Under the pieces are notes generated by a model. It was not told the origin of the DNA. It was given only the letters and a program-made list of their open reading frames with translations, and did not search any database. A DNA stretch of 45,219 bases from NCBI GenBank assembly GCA_002308495.1, contig DBVW01000010.1:1-45219 (forward strand), written 5' to 3'. This stretch comes from Alphaproteobacteria bacterium UBA1254 (GTDB lineage Bacteria > Pseudomonadota > Alphaproteobacteria > RF32 > CAG-239). The translations under genes were made by a program, and so were the position numbers. This document shows, piece by piece, positions 6,721-14,315 of this stretch. How positions within the stretch are numbered: position 1 is the stretch's first letter; the number at the start of each line of letters is the position of its first letter.

Positions 6721-8937
6721 ATGAAACAAAGAGGAGTTGAGTGGGAAGAATATGACAAGGCTGTCAGATGGATGTTCATGACAATGATTCTGACGTTGGT
6801 GGTTACGGCTCTGTTCACAATTTTTTCACTACCATTTTCTTATCTTTTGGAAAAAGGAATTTCCAAAGAAAATATACAAACGGTTAAGCTGTTTTTGAAC
6901 CGTGTTTTTGACCAACCTACTTTTTTATTTCAACAATATGCCAAATGGGGAAGGAAATTATCAGCCTCACATGAATTTTCCATAAGCCGTTGGGTGCCGC
7001 TTCTACCGATTGTTTCCTTACCGCTCGGTTTAATCATCGGCGGGGTTTCCTGTCCTTACCGTTTTCAATCAAATGTTCACGGTTCGGCGCGTATTGCCAC
7101 ACTCCGAGATATTGAAAAAATGGAACTTTTAGGTTTTGACGGTTTTTGCCAGGTTGTCGGTAAATTCAAAGGGCGCATGTTGCTCTTAAAAGAAACGTTG
7201 TCAACACTTTGCTGTGCGCCTCCGGGAACCGGTAAAACAGTTGGTGTAGTGATGCCCACTATTTTTCATGCACCGACATTGAGCCTTATCATTAATGACC
7301 CGAAACCGGAGCTTTGTTATAAAACATCAGGTGCAAGAGCGAAAGTCGGACCTGTGTTTATCATCAACTGGGGTGCTGAAGACAAACCTTCGGAAGGTAT
7401 CTATTATCCGTCATGGAACCCGTTATCACCGAATGCTTTACCTGAGATGGGACCGGATCGTGATATGTATGTTGATTCGATTTGCAACATTTTGGTTGAA
7501 GACCCGAAAGGTGGCGCAGATCCGCACTGGTCTCAAACAGGTCGAGCCGCATTAAACGGCTTTATTCACTTCATTACTTCAAAATGTGAACGCGCACGCG
7601 CGAATGACTATTTTATCGGACGCATTTATGAAGGCAAGCTTGACGAGGAAGACAAACGTGTTTTGGAAAGCTATTATCAAGATATGCGTGATCCGATGGT
7701 GCCTCAGGCAATCGCGAATTTAAAAAATAATGCCATAACAATTGATAATTATGTGCCTATCGGCACATGGAATTTGTTGCCTGAAAAATGGATAGGGCGC
7801 GAGTCTTGCATTGCAATGATTTTGGAATGGCTGACCGAAGCTCAAATCAAGCAGGCGCAAGACATCAAACGTCGTTTGGCAGAAGGTGATCAAATGGCAG
7901 CGATGGCTGACCCGATGCATGATTTATTGGATGAAGCTGTCGAAGAAGCCCGAAAATATGGCTATGCGCAGCGTTGTTACACCGAACTCAGCTCACTTTC
8001 CGCAATGCCTGATAAAGAGCGCGGTTCTGTGATCTCGACGGCGTTCGCGGGGATTAATATTTTCAAAAACTCCGCAGTTGTGGCGCGAACAAGTTTTTCT
8101 GACCTGCACTTTAAAGATTTGCGTGGTATGAAAGATCCCGTAACCGGTGTTTTCAAACCGATTTCGGTTTATCTTTCGATTAACCAAACAGATGCGAGAG
8201 CTTTGGGTGTGATTAGCTCTGTCTTTATTGAGCTGATGAGCTCATATCTGATTTCGAACAAACCGAATGAAGTCAACAAAACAGACGGAAAAATGGGGCC
8301 TTTCGGTTGTCTCTTTGTGCTTGACGAGTTTCCGCAGATGCCGAAGTTGAAAGCCGTAATTGACGGACCGGCTGTCGGTCGTGGTCAAAAAGTTTCGTAT
8401 CTTTTGATTGGACAAGACTTAGGTCAAATTTCGGGTAAATACGGCAAAGATGATTTGGAAACGGTGATTTCTACAACAGCCTGCAAAGTGATTTTGTCTC
8501 AAAACAACGAAGTTACCGCACAGCGCTTTTCAAAAATGATCGGTAACAAAACCGTTCAAACCACATCATTCTCGCGAAACGAAGGTCAAATGGGCAAAAA
8601 CTATAATCCGTTTGCTAAAAACGTCAGCTACCAATTGCAAGGTATTTCTGTTATTTCAACAACAGAATTGCTGAGCTTGCCGATGTTAAAACAGGTTGTA
8701 TTAATGCAAAGCTACATCGATCGTCCGATCATGGCAGATTCGCCGAGATGGTATCTTGATCCGAAAATGAGAAAGTTGGCAGCCTTAAAACCGGCGCCGA
8801 ATGTTCCGGATTGGGTTGTTGCACAGCGTGAAGACATTAATGATGATATGCTTTCAAAACTCGGTATCAGTTATGATCCGAATGAACAAGATGATAACTT
8901 TGAAGAAGACGAACCTTCCGAGACCAGAGAGATATAA
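6721..8937 (+). CDS. VirD4/TraG-family type IV coupling ATPase
   Basis: Coupling proteins are membrane ATPases that recruit DNA or protein substrates to a type IV secretion channel. This 738-residue protein has two N-terminal membrane segments (about 17-41 and 90-110). Walker A is APPGTGKT (166-173), followed by NDPKPEL (192-198). Walker B is LFVLDEF (531-537), and a GRGQKVSYLLIGQDLGQI stretch lies at about 553-570. All are hallmarks of VirD4/TraG. The region between the nucleotide-binding halves (about 270-435) is the all-alpha substrate domain and looks enlarged. AGGGAAAA precedes the ATG. The stop overlaps the next start by one base (TAATG). No relaxase or VirB genes accompany it, so the transported substrate is unknown. 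It could belong to a dispersed type IV system like that of Rickettsiales or be an orphan. Confidence 0.93.
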   Translation: MKQRGVEWEEYDKAVRWMFMTMILTLVVTALFTIFSLPFSYLLEKGISKENIQTVKLFLNRVFDQPTFLFQQYAKWGRKLSASHEFSISRWVPLLPIVSLPLGLIIGGVSCPYRFQSNVHGSARIATLRDIEKMELLGFDGFCQVVGKFKGRMLLLKETLSTLCCAPPGTGKTVGVVMPTIFHAPTLSLIINDPKPELCYKTSGARAKVGPVFIINWGAEDKPSEGIYYPSWNPLSPNALPEMGPDRDMYVDSICNILVEDPKGGADPHWSQTGRAALNGFIHFITSKCERARANDYFIGRIYEGKLDEEDKRVLESYYQDMRDPMVPQAIANLKNNAITIDNYVPIGTWNLLPEKWIGRESCIAMILEWLTEAQIKQAQDIKRRLAEGDQMAAMADPMHDLLDEAVEEARKYGYAQRCYTELSSLSAMPDKERGSVISTAFAGINIFKNSAVVARTSFSDLHFKDLRGMKDPVTGVFKPISVYLSINQTDARALGVISSVFIELMSSYLISNKPNEVNKTDGKMGPFGCLFVLDEFPQMPKLKAVIDGPAVGRGQKVSYLLIGQDLGQISGKYGKDDLETVISTTACKVILSQNNEVTAQRFSKMIGNKTVQTTSFSRNEGQMGKNYNPFAKNVSYQLQGISVISTTELLSLPMLKQVVLMQSYIDRPIMADSPRWYLDPKMRKLAALKPAPNVPDWVVAQREDINDDMLSKLGISYDPNEQDDNFEEDEPSETREI

Positions 8938-9671
8938 TGACTGAAGAAGTCAAAACCTTGCACGTGATAGAGATTTTAAAACAAGCCTATGATTATATGT
9001 CCGGGCATGAAAAAAGTCTGCACAGAATTTGGCTCACACATTTTATATTATGTGCCGTGTTTAATTTGTTGCCAAATGGTTTTTCAAGTCCGATAAGCCT
9101 GATTTGGTCGCTTATATATTACGTTTTTTGGTGTATTTTTTTCAGAATGTATTATCAAAAAAAACCATACTTTTGTTTTTCAAAAGTGTGTGCAAGCGCC
9201 ATTCCGTCTTCAAAAATGATTTTTATCACATTCGGATTGCTTTTCTTCCTGTTGATTTTGCCGTTTTTGCCGCTTTTGATGGGCTTTAACAACAAATATC
9301 TGCTTTTCTTTGAAAAGTATATGACAGCGCTCCAAACACCGTCGACGAGCCTTTTAAATGTGAGTGTGTTTTCTCTTCTCTTTTTGTTGATTTCGCCTTT
9401 TGCTTTTTGCCGACCGTATTTAGCGTGGATTTCAGCTCTTCAAGGGTTTTCGGGCTCAGTGCGTAAAGTCATAAAAAAAACAACAGGAAATAATTTTCAT
9501 TTTATGACACTTATGTTTTTGCTTAACTTACCGTGCATCGTAGCTTTTGAAATAGACACGCTTTTAGGTTGTCATGGGTGGTTTTCGGTGGCGTTTTATT
9601 CAATTTATCTCATCTATTGCAATATCGTGTTTGCAAAAGTTTACGATTATTTTTACCCCAAAACAAACTAA
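8937..9671 (+). CDS. Polytopic membrane protein ending the coupling-protein operon
   Basis: This 244-residue protein has about five hydrophobic segments (near 28-45, 55-70, 93-115, 140-165 and 190-230) and no domain I recognise. It resembles the 238-residue protein at 42955. Both have a motif like Y-V-F-x-x-I-F-x-x-x-YY-x-x-KP-x-F, then SAI, a W-[IV]-S-[AS] near the fourth helix and an ending YD-[YF]-FY. It is translationally coupled to the ATPase gene (TAATG). Its stop overlaps the stop of the convergent trkA by four bases, with no terminator between. Confidence 0.85.
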   Translation: MTEEVKTLHVIEILKQAYDYMSGHEKSLHRIWLTHFILCAVFNLLPNGFSSPISLIWSLIYYVFWCIFFRMYYQKKPYFCFSKVCASAIPSSKMIFITFGLLFFLLILPFLPLLMGFNNKYLLFFEKYMTALQTPSTSLLNVSVFSLLFLLISPFAFCRPYLAWISALQGFSGSVRKVIKKTTGNNFHFMTLMFLLNLPCIVAFEIDTLLGCHGWFSVAFYSIYLIYCNIVFAKVYDYFYPKTN

Positions 9672-11029
9672 AGGTCAAAAGCCGTTTCCACCTTTTTGAT
9701 GCTGTTCGGGGCAACGAGAATAATCAACACATCATCAAGTTCAAGCAATGTTTCGACAGTCGGAAACAGCAATTTTTTATCGCGCTCAATGCCGATTACT
9801 CTGCATTTTTCAGGCAAGGTAATGTCTTTCAAGGCTTTACCTTCAAGCATCGTATCTTTTTTGAGTTTCAATTCCCAAACTTCAGCAAATCCGCGTCCCA
9901 AAGAATAAGCATTCAAAATGTTAACCTCACGGATATCTTGCAAAATTTTTGAAATGGTAACGGTCGAGCGGTCAATTAAAATGTTGTCGCTGATATGACT
10001 TGTCAAATTATCATACATGCGCGAATTGACCAAAGCCATCGTCGAAGAAACACCGTTGTATTGAGCCAAAAGCGACAAAAGCAAATTGTCTTTATCCAAA
10101 CTGGTAACGGAAATTGTCGTATCTGTTTTTGAAAGATTGGCATCATTTAAAATAACATCACTCATCATTTCGCCATATATAACAGCAGATTTATTTAAAT
10201 GCTCGGACATTTGGCGTGCGGCATTAATGTTATTTGTGATAATCTTAACGCTGTTAATCGCATCGTTTTCTTCCAAGTGCCGGGCAATATCATAAGAAAT
10301 GGCATTACCGCCGAAAATAACAATATTTTCACTGTTTCTTTGATTTAAATTAAAAGCGTGCAAAATTTCGCTGATATCATCTTTAACAGCTAAAATATAT
10401 ACTTCGTCGCCCTGTTTAATACTTTCATCGGGTTTCGGAAAAAAGTTAACGCCGCCCCGCAAAATTTGAACAACGGCAAAATGCAACTGAGGAAAATTTT
10501 CATACAATTCCGAAATTTTAAATTGGTAAAGAGAACATTCCTGAAAACACTTGAGACATACAAGACGGATATTATCATCGCCGAAAGAATAAACTTCTTT
10601 TGCTCCCGGAATTTCCAAAAGATGCAGAATATTTCGTGCAATTTCCTGATCGGGAGAAATAACCAAATCGACAGGCAAACTTTTTTCATTATAAAGCATA
10701 TTCCAAAGAGGGCTTAAGAAATATTCGGAATCAACGCGTGCAATTTTCTTTTTAACATTAAAAAGCGTGTAAGCAACCTGACAAGCAACCAAATTAACCT
10801 CATCATTATCCGTTGCCGCAATTAAAATATCAGCATTGTTTGCCCCGATTTTTTCCTGAATGTCGGGCCTTGAAATAGAGCCCAATACAGGCTGCAAATC
10901 AAATTCTTTTGAAATTTCATCCAAACGTTCCTGATTGATATCAACCACAACAATATCATTGTCCGCTCTGCTTAAATATGAAATAATACTGCGTCCGACA
11001 CTTCCCGCACCGCCTACGATAATCTTCAT
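9668..11029 (-). CDS. trkA: Trk potassium uptake system NAD-binding regulatory protein TrkA
   Basis: TrkA is a cytoplasmic peripheral subunit that gates the TrkH/TrkG potassium channel in response to bound nucleotide. The 453-residue protein has the duplicated layout of the family: RCK_N (1-125, Rossmann motif GGAGSVG at about 6-12, then VVVDIN), RCK_C (about 140-225), a second RCK_N (232-350, FGGNAISYDIAR) and a second RCK_C (370-453). Full length. AGGAGA precedes the ATG, and the start overlaps the dusB stop as ATGA. The trkH partner is not in the window. In many Alphaproteobacteria ntrYX lies just upstream of trkA; here dusB does. Confidence 0.93.
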   Translation of the reverse strand: MKIIVGGAGSVGRSIISYLSRADNDIVVVDINQERLDEISKEFDLQPVLGSISRPDIQEKIGANNADILIAATDNDEVNLVACQVAYTLFNVKKKIARVDSEYFLSPLWNMLYNEKSLPVDLVISPDQEIARNILHLLEIPGAKEVYSFGDDNIRLVCLKCFQECSLYQFKISELYENFPQLHFAVVQILRGGVNFFPKPDESIKQGDEVYILAVKDDISEILHAFNLNQRNSENIVIFGGNAISYDIARHLEENDAINSVKIITNNINAARQMSEHLNKSAVIYGEMMSDVILNDANLSKTDTTISVTSLDKDNLLLSLLAQYNGVSSTMALVNSRMYDNLTSHISDNILIDRSTVTISKILQDIREVNILNAYSLGRGFAEVWELKLKKDTMLEGKALKDITLPEKCRVIGIERDKKLLFPTVETLLELDDVLIILVAPNSIKKVETAFDL

Positions 11030-12000
11030 TTTATTTCTCCTGAAATTTGTGTTTGAAAATAAGATTCGATTTCTTTTAATGCAAAATCAAAATCAGTTAT
11101 TTTCATATATTTTTCTCTGAATTTTTTAGCATCAAAAAGTTTTTTGCAATACCAACAAACATATTTACGCGACAACCCCAAAGCAATTTTTGCGCCGTAA
11201 TAATCTTTTAAGTATTGAACATGCCTTAAAAGCGTTTGATAAATTTTTTTAATTGAAACGGGCGCAGAAGGTTCGTGTTTTAAGAAAAGAGACATATCTT
11301 TTAAAACCCACGGGTTACCGAGTGCCGCCCGTCCGACCATAACGGCATCAACGCCTGTCTGATTGAACATTTTTTGTGCATCTTGAGGTGTTGCAACATC
11401 ACCGTTTCCGACAACGGGGATTTTAACACTTTCTTTAACCGCTTGAATAATATCCCAGTCAGCCGTGCCGGAATAGCCCTGTGTTTTTGTTCGTCCGTGA
11501 ACGGTGATAAAAGAGGCACCGCTGTTTTCGCACATTTTTGCAAAAGAAACGGCATTGACATTTTCGTTATCAAAACCTTTTCTGAATTTTACGCTGACGG
11601 GAAGCGCGGTGGCACGAACGGTTGCTTCAATAATTTGAGATGCTTTTTTTTCATCAGTCATCAAAACAGAACCTGCGCCGGCAGAAATAATTTTGCGCAC
11701 GGGACACCCCATGTTGATGTCAATGCCGCAAGCCCCCAAATCAACAACAAGCTTGGCTGCATTCTCAAAAAGAACGGGGTCCGATCCCATGAGCTGAACA
11801 ATAACAGGATAGGGCTCATCTCGAACATCTGCTATTCTGTAAGTTTTAGCGTTTTTATATGAAATGGCATTGACCGCAACCATCTCCGAAACAAAACCGA
11901 TGTCAGCACCGGCTTCTTCATAAACGATTCGTCTCATCGGCGCATCGGTAATGCCGGCCATCGGTGCTAAAAAAATTTTGTTTTTTAAAACCATATTCAT
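11026..12000 (-). CDS. dusB: tRNA-dihydrouridine synthase, DusB/NifR3 family
   Basis: A flavin-dependent enzyme that reduces uridine to dihydrouridine in the tRNA D-loop. The 324-residue protein carries the family markers: LAPMAGITD (11-19), NMGCPVRK with catalytic Cys99, the HGRTKTQGYSG flavin-site stretch, GNGDV and GRAALGNPW. The N-terminal catalytic TIM barrel and C-terminal helical domain are complete. The start codon overlaps the upstream stop by one base (TGATG); a second ATG two codons later is possible. In most Alphaproteobacteria nifR3 is followed by ntrBC and ntrYX. Those genes are absent here and trkA follows directly. Confidence 0.93.
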   Translation of the reverse strand: MNMVLKNKIFLAPMAGITDAPMRRIVYEEAGADIGFVSEMVAVNAISYKNAKTYRIADVRDEPYPVIVQLMGSDPVLFENAAKLVVDLGACGIDINMGCPVRKIISAGAGSVLMTDEKKASQIIEATVRATALPVSVKFRKGFDNENVNAVSFAKMCENSGASFITVHGRTKTQGYSGTADWDIIQAVKESVKIPVVGNGDVATPQDAQKMFNQTGVDAVMVGRAALGNPWVLKDMSLFLKHEPSAPVSIKKIYQTLLRHVQYLKDYYGAKIALGLSRKYVCWYCKKLFDAKKFREKYMKITDFDFALKEIESYFQTQISGEIK

Positions 12001-14075
12001 CAGCTGATTTTATCCAAAGCACGCGCGATAATACTATAAATTTTTCCGATTTCGGATGAGAAAATAATCGCGAGCATCGTTTCGGGTTTGTCAGATTTTT
12101 CGGCGGCATTCCAAAGCGTTTGAAAATCGTTTGAATACTTATCTGCTATGGCATGAAAATCAGCATCTTTTTCATATAGTTCTCTGATTTTCAAAATCCC
12201 TTTCTTGCCGAGCTTTTTAACGACATGATGCGCAAAGGCGCCATGATCGCCGTTATAAAACTTTTTCCATAAATCATCTTCTGCATCTTTATCAAAAAAT
12301 TTATTCAAATCGATAGAAAGTGTTTCCAAATTTTCAACCATTTGGCTCATCTTATCCATAAAACCGGAAAGCCCGAGCTCCTGATATTGAGATTGAACAT
12401 CTTTCAAATGCCGTTCGGATTTTAATTTTTGGTTTTCAAGTTCTTTGAAACGTGCATCAAGCATTTTTTGATAACCGTCCATCTGTTTTTGAAAATCTCT
12501 GAAAACATCGACTGATTTTTGCTGCGTTTTGCTTAAACCTTCTTCCAAAGCCTTAATTTGGGCTCTCATAGCTTCAAAGTTTTCGGCGGTTTTCGAAAGA
12601 CTTTGCTTTTGTGCAACAATAAACTCAGCTCCTTGTTTGCCTTTGGAAATAATCGTGTTGGCATTTTCCGAAAGTTGCAGCGTATTTTTTTCTAAAACGC
12701 TTCCGACTTCGTTAAACTTGTCAATGGCTTCAACGGCACGCAAGCGCAAATCTTCGACTTTGATTGACAAATCGGCAGAAAGCGAGCCGATTCGCTGCGA
12801 CATTTTTTCGGCGGTATTCTGAATCTGTAAATTTTTGTTTTCTGTTTGTGCAATAAATTCCGAAATTTTGCCGACTTCTTTTGAAAGCCCTTTCAAAACG
12901 TTTTCAATATTTTGAACGGCCTTGTCCGAATTAAGAGACAAGCTGTTGTTCGCCCCCTCTAAAATGGTGCCGATTCGAACACCGGCTTCTTTCAAAGTGG
13001 CAATTTGTTTTTGAACATTGGTGTCAAGCAAGCCCGCACGCTCAACCATCGCGGCAACTTCCATACTGATGAGCTTGCCGTATTCACCGAGTTTGTTATC
13101 TAAAAATGTCGAGTTTTTATCTAAAAGGGCAGATTGTTCGGCGGCAACTTCTTTGTGGGTTTTAAGGCTGTTCTCAATATGCGAAATTCCCAAATCGATT
13201 CGTTTATAAATTTCTTCGCAATTGTCGGCTGTTTTGAGCATCGCCTGTTCAAATTTTGAAGTCTCATCCGTTAAATTCTGCGCAAGTCCGAGCATACTGT
13301 TTTTGCCCATCTCGGCAAACTCGGCCAAATCCGTTTTTGTCTGAGCCATATTACCTTGCGTTTCGGCAACCATACTTTTTAAGTGGTCGGCCGTAACCAT
13401 CGTTTCATCAATCAAAGGGTTAAGCTGCTGATAAATACCGTCGGCACTTTCTTTTAAAGCATCGGTATGCGTTTTAAGCTCTCCGGCGGTTTCCTGAGCC
13501 TTTGTCGAAAGCTCGCGGCAAAGGTCAATATATTCATTTTTGTTTTCATCCAAACGCGCCAAATTTTGCTTGGCAACGTTGTCCAAGCTTTCGGAAATTT
13601 CTTTAAAATCTTGAGCCTTTGTTTTAAGTTCGGTCTTGAGCGTATCTGTTTGTGCGGATAAAAACTGCAAAGTGCTGTTTAATTCTTCAATCTGATTTTG
13701 CAAAGCCTTATTGATAATTTTTGAAAGCAGATTTTCATCATTTGTTTTCAAAAAGCGGTTAAGTGTTTTTTCAACCATTTCGTTTTGTTTAAGCGTGGAA
13801 TAAATTTTTGAAACAAAAACGAGCAACAAAATAATGATGAGCGGAAAAACAAAAAACGCGCCCAAAAACATCACAAAGTCAGACGGAATTAATGTCGAAA
13901 GCCCGCTCCAGCCGTAGAAAAATTGCAGATAAACAAAAACGGCGGCAAGCCACAACACGCAAAAGAAGAAAAGAGTCTTTCGCAAAGGCATCGGCGAGTT
14001 GCTCGATTCCGGCTCATAAATCGGGGCCGATGCGCTCTCTAAAAATTGAGGAATTTTTTTATTTTGATCGCTCAT
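12000..14075 (-). CDS. Large membrane-anchored coiled-coil protein
   Basis: I do not recognise this 691-residue protein. After a proline-rich cytoplasmic start (1-30) come two membrane segments (about 33-53 and 66-88). A very long helical, Glu/Lys/Gln/Leu-rich region follows (about 95-580), resembling the signalling stalk of chemoreceptors or apolipoprotein-like repeats. The last 100 residues (about 590-691) look globular, with a D-L-W-K-K-F-Y start. The chosen ATG has AGAGG upstream and lies 32 bases after a -10 box. A start 60 bases earlier would fall inside that promoter's -35 box. It is co-transcribed with dusB and trkA. An envelope-associated scaffold or structural role is plausible, without direct evidence. 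There are no methyl-accepting or HAMP motifs I can see. Confidence 0.85.
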   Translation of the reverse strand: MSDQNKKIPQFLESASAPIYEPESSNSPMPLRKTLFFFCVLWLAAVFVYLQFFYGWSGLSTLIPSDFVMFLGAFFVFPLIIILLLVFVSKIYSTLKQNEMVEKTLNRFLKTNDENLLSKIINKALQNQIEELNSTLQFLSAQTDTLKTELKTKAQDFKEISESLDNVAKQNLARLDENKNEYIDLCRELSTKAQETAGELKTHTDALKESADGIYQQLNPLIDETMVTADHLKSMVAETQGNMAQTKTDLAEFAEMGKNSMLGLAQNLTDETSKFEQAMLKTADNCEEIYKRIDLGISHIENSLKTHKEVAAEQSALLDKNSTFLDNKLGEYGKLISMEVAAMVERAGLLDTNVQKQIATLKEAGVRIGTILEGANNSLSLNSDKAVQNIENVLKGLSKEVGKISEFIAQTENKNLQIQNTAEKMSQRIGSLSADLSIKVEDLRLRAVEAIDKFNEVGSVLEKNTLQLSENANTIISKGKQGAEFIVAQKQSLSKTAENFEAMRAQIKALEEGLSKTQQKSVDVFRDFQKQMDGYQKMLDARFKELENQKLKSERHLKDVQSQYQELGLSGFMDKMSQMVENLETLSIDLNKFFDKDAEDDLWKKFYNGDHGAFAHHVVKKLGKKGILKIRELYEKDADFHAIADKYSNDFQTLWNAAEKSDKPETMLAIIFSSEIGKIYSIIARALDKIS

Positions 14076-14106
14076 GTTTTGACCTCTACTTTCATTAATC
14101 AGACAC

Positions 14107-14135
14107 ATTTTAAGCTTTAAGTTCGCATCAATCAA
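14107..14135 (-). promoter_or_regulatory. Promoter of the coiled-coil protein-dusB-trkA operon
   Basis: On the minus strand TTGATT (14130-14135), 17 bases, then TAAAAT (14107-14112). Predicted transcription starts near 14100, consistent with translation from 14075. Confidence 0.55.
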
Positions 14136-14175
14136 TGATTTTTGTATGTTTTCACAAGGTTTTATCGACCAAAAG

Positions 14176-14207
14176 CGTCAAAAAAAAAGGAACCTTAAAT
14201 TTTGACG
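14176..14207. repeat. Intergenic repeat element, copy 1
   Basis: Bases 14188-14207 (AGGAACCTTAAATTTTGACG) match 23108-23127 at 19 of 20 positions, and both copies follow an A tract. Here an 8-base inverted repeat, CGTCAAAA (14176-14183) and TTTTGACG (14200-14207), surrounds the A tract. It lies between the uvrD terminator and the promoter of the coiled-coil gene. Confidence 0.6.
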
Positions 14208-14280
14208 ATTCGCAGAATTTCCTGTCAGTCAATTTCTAAAATAAGATGTTAGTGTATTCTTTAAAAAGTTTAGTATTCGT

Positions 14281-14312
14281 TATAAATAAAAAAGGGGCTG
14301 TTAAGCCCCTTT
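14281..14312 (-). terminator. Rho-independent terminator of uvrD
   Basis: A perfect 9-bp stem (AAAGGGGCT, 14291-14299, with 14304-14312) and a 4-base loop lie 3 bases past the uvrD stop. On the minus strand they are followed by a T-rich tract (TTTTTTATTT). It would also work weakly on the plus strand. Confidence 0.85.
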
Positions 14313-14315
14313 GTT

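Noticed and set aside
3071..9671. Integrated conjugative element or plasmid remnant
   Set aside because: No integrase, relaxase, attachment repeats, tRNA target or transposase is visible, and base composition looks like the neighbours. I keep it as an orphan coupling operon.
9569..9952. 127-codon plus-strand frame at the trkA 3' end
   Set aside because: Overlaps both the 8937 gene and trkA in other frames. The trkA C-terminal RCK domain explains the bases.
11374..11862. 162-codon plus-strand frame inside dusB
   Set aside because: Antisense to conserved dusB motifs, Cys- and Phe-rich and without a ribosome binding site.
14076..14135. Twenty extra codons before the coiled-coil gene
   Set aside because: The -35 and -10 boxes (14107-14135) lie in this stretch and a ribosome binding site precedes the ATG at 14075.
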